Source of the DNA: Pterobdella sp. o SKG-2022
Lineage: Eukaryota; Annelida; Clitellata; Hirudinida; Piscicolidae
Assembly: GCA_964035795.1 (NCBI GenBank)
Contig: OZ038321.1
Location: forward strand, 27,877,387 to 27,941,386
Length of the DNA stretch: 64,000 bases
Direction: 5' to 3'
The translations under genes were made by a program, and so were the position numbers. Numbering within the stretch: the stretch's first letter is position 1; the number at the start of each line of letters is the position of its first letter. This document shows, piece after piece, positions 60,753 to 64,000 of this stretch. The notes under the pieces are model-generated. The model saw only the letters and a program-made list of their open reading frames with translations. It had not been told where the DNA came from and made no database searches.

Positions 60753-61101
60753 GCATATAATGACAGTCCTAGAAACAGGAATGAAAGGACGGTTTAAAAT
60801 CTACATTCTTTGTAATGAATATATTTATCTATGAAAAGAGCTTTAATCGAATTGAAAGGAATTTCGAAAACAATCAATTTATTGAAATCAAATAGTTTAT
60901 GAGGTTTTCAAGAGAACCCATGCAGTTTTCATTATTTATTGTGCTTTTTATTTTCCACATGGTTTTTGAAACTTTTCACTGTTCTGTTCGAACTACCGCT
61001 AAATAAATAGCTTTGTATGAAAGGAAGGTACATGGAAACATTGTCACTTGATAATTGTGGGTGTCAGTCAAAACTTGATGTAAAGTTTTTTATCAACCCA
61101 G

Positions 61102-61203
61102 TGGTTAAGGTTATGATGGAGTGTATCTATGAAAGATGGAAAGAAAAATACTCTGAGTTTTGGGACACCTGTTGTGAAAAAACGAGAAGGAAGTTGAGCG
61201 ACT
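61102..61203 (+). CDS. Candidate Cys-rich exon, unknown gene
   Basis: The acceptor GTTTTTTATCAACCCAG is followed by VKVMMECIYERWKEKYSEFW, then DTCCEKTRRKLSDC. A donor at ACT|GTGTGA would leave the frame in phase with the candidate exon at 62205. The C-x14-CC-x9-C pattern and amphipathic spacing look like a small secreted helical Cys-rich domain, but no family is recognised. It is weak because the donor is poor and the frame could also end at the TGA at 61212. Confidence 0.3.
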
Positions 61204-61375
61204 GTGTGAAATGAAAGAGATTGGCAATTGAATAAGTAAAAAAAGTTCCAATAATAATTTGGGATTTTAGGCGTTAGAAGGTGTTTCTCGTAGTTAGGCA
61301 TATCAAAGATAAATTGAAAGTTAGAGTGGTCGAAGTCAATTTCTTGCGTCATTAATGTAATGTAGTATTTATGAA

Positions 61376-61527
61376 GAGCTTTTCCTTATAGATCAAAGCG
61401 CTTGCTACAAATTTAATATGGAGAAAAAAAAGTGGAACAAGTGCTAATTGTCGGCCTACCGGGATCGAACCCAGTAACTTGAGCTAATTAGTCTAATGCT
61501 TTACAAGCTGAGCAATACGGGAAAACA
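61376..61527 (-). mobile_element. tRNA-headed SINE, second family, copy 2
   Basis: On the - strand it has D arm GCTCAGCTTGTAAAGC, anticodon arm ATTAGA-CTAATTA and B box GGTTCGATCCC. The tail is ACAATTAGCACTTGTTCCAC... GTAGCAAGCGCTTTGA, as in the copy at 41400. Small changes in the acceptor stem indicate decay. Confidence 0.8.
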
Positions 61528-62204
61528 TTATTACTTCGAGTATTTTTTATTTGTTGTGAAGAGCTGTTTTAGAATTTCATGGTGATAAGCTTTGAGCCTT
61601 TATAAGTGTGTTAATTGGGAACAAAAGACTTTCAATTTAGAAGTCGGTGGATTTAATGAAGAATGTGGTTATGGAGGTTGAAGAAGGTCGAGATGTGGGT
61701 ATTGATGCATTTAAGACTGAGACTTTGAGAGAGATCAGTTGGAGAGTTTGATGTGTTTAAAAGAATTGTGTTTGATAGGAGTTTGAAATGAAAGCAGTAT
61801 TTATTTTTGGATATATTTGAGTTTGTTTAAAGAAACATTTACAGGGTTGATGATATATTAGTAGTTATAGTGTTATATTGTTTGGTAGACTACCCCTGTA
61901 TGGCCTGCTCTGAACTATAAGCTTATAAATTAATTTAATGAAGAAAATCAGCGAAAGATTGAATTTATTCAGGTTTAAGATTTTTAATTTTGAAGTGCTG
62001 TGTTATAAAAAAAAAGATGAGGAAAACATCATATAGAGGATGAAACTAAACGAAAAAATTGAAAAATCTTTAAAAAGAGAACTTTTAAAAAAAAATTTAC
62101 ATAAATTTCGAGCAACAAAAATAATAAACAAAGTCCAAAAACTTTAATAAAAAAAAAAACAAAACAAACTAAAAAAATGACACAAAATTAGAAACGTACA
62201 ACAG
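61528..62204. other. Region between the two candidate Cys-rich exons
   Basis: A/T-rich. G/A-rich DNA poor in C lies at 61600-61760. No gene or element is recognised. Confidence 0.4.
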
Positions 62205-62390
62205 CGTATCTTATGAAAGAGCTTATAAGAAAAGCTCGTACGATGTGCTGTGTTGAAATGGTAAGAAACGAGTGTACAGCAAAGATAAAAAGTGAGTGTA
62301 CAAACAACTCGTGTTTGAAGGCTTGTATGCTTAAAGTTTTGAGATTAGTTTATCAATGGTTTTTCAATAAAATTCATTTGAGCTTAGTGG
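62205..62390 (+). CDS. Candidate Cys-rich exon, unknown gene
   Basis: After the acceptor GTACAACAG the frame reads MKELIRKARTMCCVEMVRN, then ECTAKIKSECTNNSCLKACM, giving CC-x7-C-x7-C-x4-C-x3-C. The 200 bases that follow are G/T-rich and C-poor, the same signature seen after accepted donors in this window. That supports a + strand exon ending near TTA|GTGGAA; the frame itself stops at 62404. It pairs in phase with 61102-61203. Identity is unknown. Confidence 0.3.
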
Positions 62391-63670
62391 AAAGGGTTGG
62401 TTGAATCAATAGTGGAAATCTAAGTTAAAATGGGTAACAAATGTTATAATATGGTCAGATGTTTTTATTGTATATGAGATGTGTTGTGTAAAGTTAATTA
62501 TCGGAGTGTTTGGTTGGAACTTTGTTGAAATAGTCCAGTAAGATATAATTCTTATGATTGTCGTGATAGTTATAGGAAGGTTTAGGTATTATACGGATGC
62601 CCATTATACATAATTAATTATGTTTATAAAGATTTTAAACTATTTATAAAAATTATATAAAATTATAAAATTTTATAAATAATAAAAATGATTTTCACAA
62701 AAAGAGATTTAATATTATACAAACATGAGACAAGTTGATCCAGATAGAGAAAATTTTATTTTCTCTAAACTTTAATTTACAATATTTTTCTAATATTTGT
62801 ATCAACTTTTAAAAAATTTTTTGAAGAACTGAAAGTTTCCTTTTGAACAGCTTTAGTTTTTAACGTTTTCATATTTACTAATTTAAATTATTAAAATGAT
62901 TTGAGTTATTTATTTAAAATTATGTTTATAGTAATTGCAGTGTTTTTGAATTTATATTGATATTATCAGTACACCTCTACATGTGATGACGTTGTGCATT
63001 TGTTGAGGCATTGTGAATCTAAATTAATTTTTAGTTTTGTAATAAACCTATTTATAAGCGCAAAAAATTCATGATTGTTTTATGTGTTTTTATGTTGTCT
63101 ATATTGAATATTTTTCAAGTTGAAAATGTGAATCTTTTTTTAATGTTCAAAAAAAAATAATTAATTGAGACCCAAAATAGAAAAAGTTAAAACAGCAAAA
63201 ATACCCTGGGACAAAACAAAATTTTAAAAAAATAAAAAAATAATTAAAAAAAAAATTCCATAAAAACAAAAAAACCATAAACAACAAAAAAAATAATAAA
63301 TAATAAAACTAAAACAAAAGTGGAGAGAGTGTCCAGGAAAGAGTGCAAACCTATACACACCGTACGTTGCTTCCATGCACCAACTCCAGTCCACAATTTT
63401 ACGTGCTTTTATCAGATTCAAGATCAGTTTTAAACAATTTAATTAATTTTTTTTTATTTTACAATTAAAATGCTTCAAGTTTACATTTGACGGAAAATTT
63501 TGAAGTAGTTAGGAAAATAACGTTTGATAGAAGTATTCTCATGAACTTTGTGATATGAGTGATGAAAAATGTTAGTTTTCAAAAGTGTCATGAAAAGCTT
63601 TTGCAGTCCAATATGCCTTCTACCTCGTAGTATGCACATGAAACAAATAATTGATATCAACAATAACGAA
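62391..63670. other. Non-coding stretch
   Basis: G/T-rich to about 62600, then A/T-rich. The A-rich patch at 63190-63330 gives hydrophobic chance frames on the - strand. No gene is assigned. Confidence 0.4.
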
Positions 63671-63671
63671 G

Positions 63672-63747
63672 AACACTACTACTATTACTGCTACTACTAC
63701 CACTACTACTTTTACTACTACTACTAACACTACTACTACTACTACTG
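63672..63747. repeat. (ACT)n microsatellite
   Basis: About 75 bases of ACT/CTA triplets with GCT, ACC and TTT interruptions. Confidence 0.93.
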
Positions 63748-64000
63748 ATAGGTTTATAAATGTTGGTGTTGAAACTGACATTTGAGAGGATAAAGATAAC
63801 ATCAAATTGTCATCAAAATTTGTCATTTCAACAAGTATGCAAGTTTATTTTGAGTTATTTATGTATATTTTTTTTTTAATATTTAAAATATTTTTTTTCA
63901 AGACATTACTGTATCTATTAATAAGTTGAAATGATAATATGCTCATTTTAATTTTGGGTGTTTCTTCCACAGAATATTCATAGTCTTCTGTTAATATAGT

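Overview
This is A+T-rich (roughly 70%, by eye) nuclear DNA of an invertebrate animal. The evidence is spliced genes with GT-AG introns up to 7 kb, several kinds of non-LTR retrotransposon, tRNA-derived SINEs and long trinucleotide arrays. There is no bacterial operon structure, CRISPR array or rRNA. The species cannot be fixed from the window.

Two genes can be read exon by exon, with splice phases that agree at every junction. On the + strand, 1-12635 is the 3' half of a TIA-1/TIAR (Rox8) type RNA-binding protein: five exons covering the third RRM, a Q/P-rich tail and the stop codon. On the - strand, 42361 down to 23761 are ten consecutive exons of a Cys-loop ligand-gated chloride channel of the glycine/glutamate receptor type. 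They run from the first extracellular beta strands through the Cys loop and all four membrane helices. Its 5' end (signal peptide) was not found. A well-spliced - strand exon at 57579-57703 may belong to it or to another gene. Most open frames elsewhere are chance frames in low-complexity DNA.

The introns and intergenic DNA hold an L2-like LINE 3' end in each orientation (3300 and 36590), a decayed CR1/Jockey-like LINE (31570-33335), and an RTE-like LINE with endonuclease, reverse transcriptase and a C2H2 tail (45005-49270). A reverse-transcriptase-deleted relative of the RTE-like element lies beside it (43590-44400), and LINE scraps lie at 18 and 20.3 kb. Two SINE families share a tRNA-Thr-like head but carry different tails (25261 and 30969; 41400 and 61376). 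A 200-N assembly gap sits at 33436-33635.

The features most worth a second look are three. First, strongly strand-asymmetric tracts, often built on a 5-bp period, lie directly against splice sites: G/T-rich after donors and C-rich before acceptors. In the longest TIA intron the two ends are complementary. Second, the RTE-like reverse transcriptase carries an Asn/Ser-rich (CAA-type) expansion of about 1.1 kb between palm and thumb, and a non-repetitive island inside it recurs at 39.95 kb. Third, there is a near-perfect 55-bp hairpin at 33982-34100.
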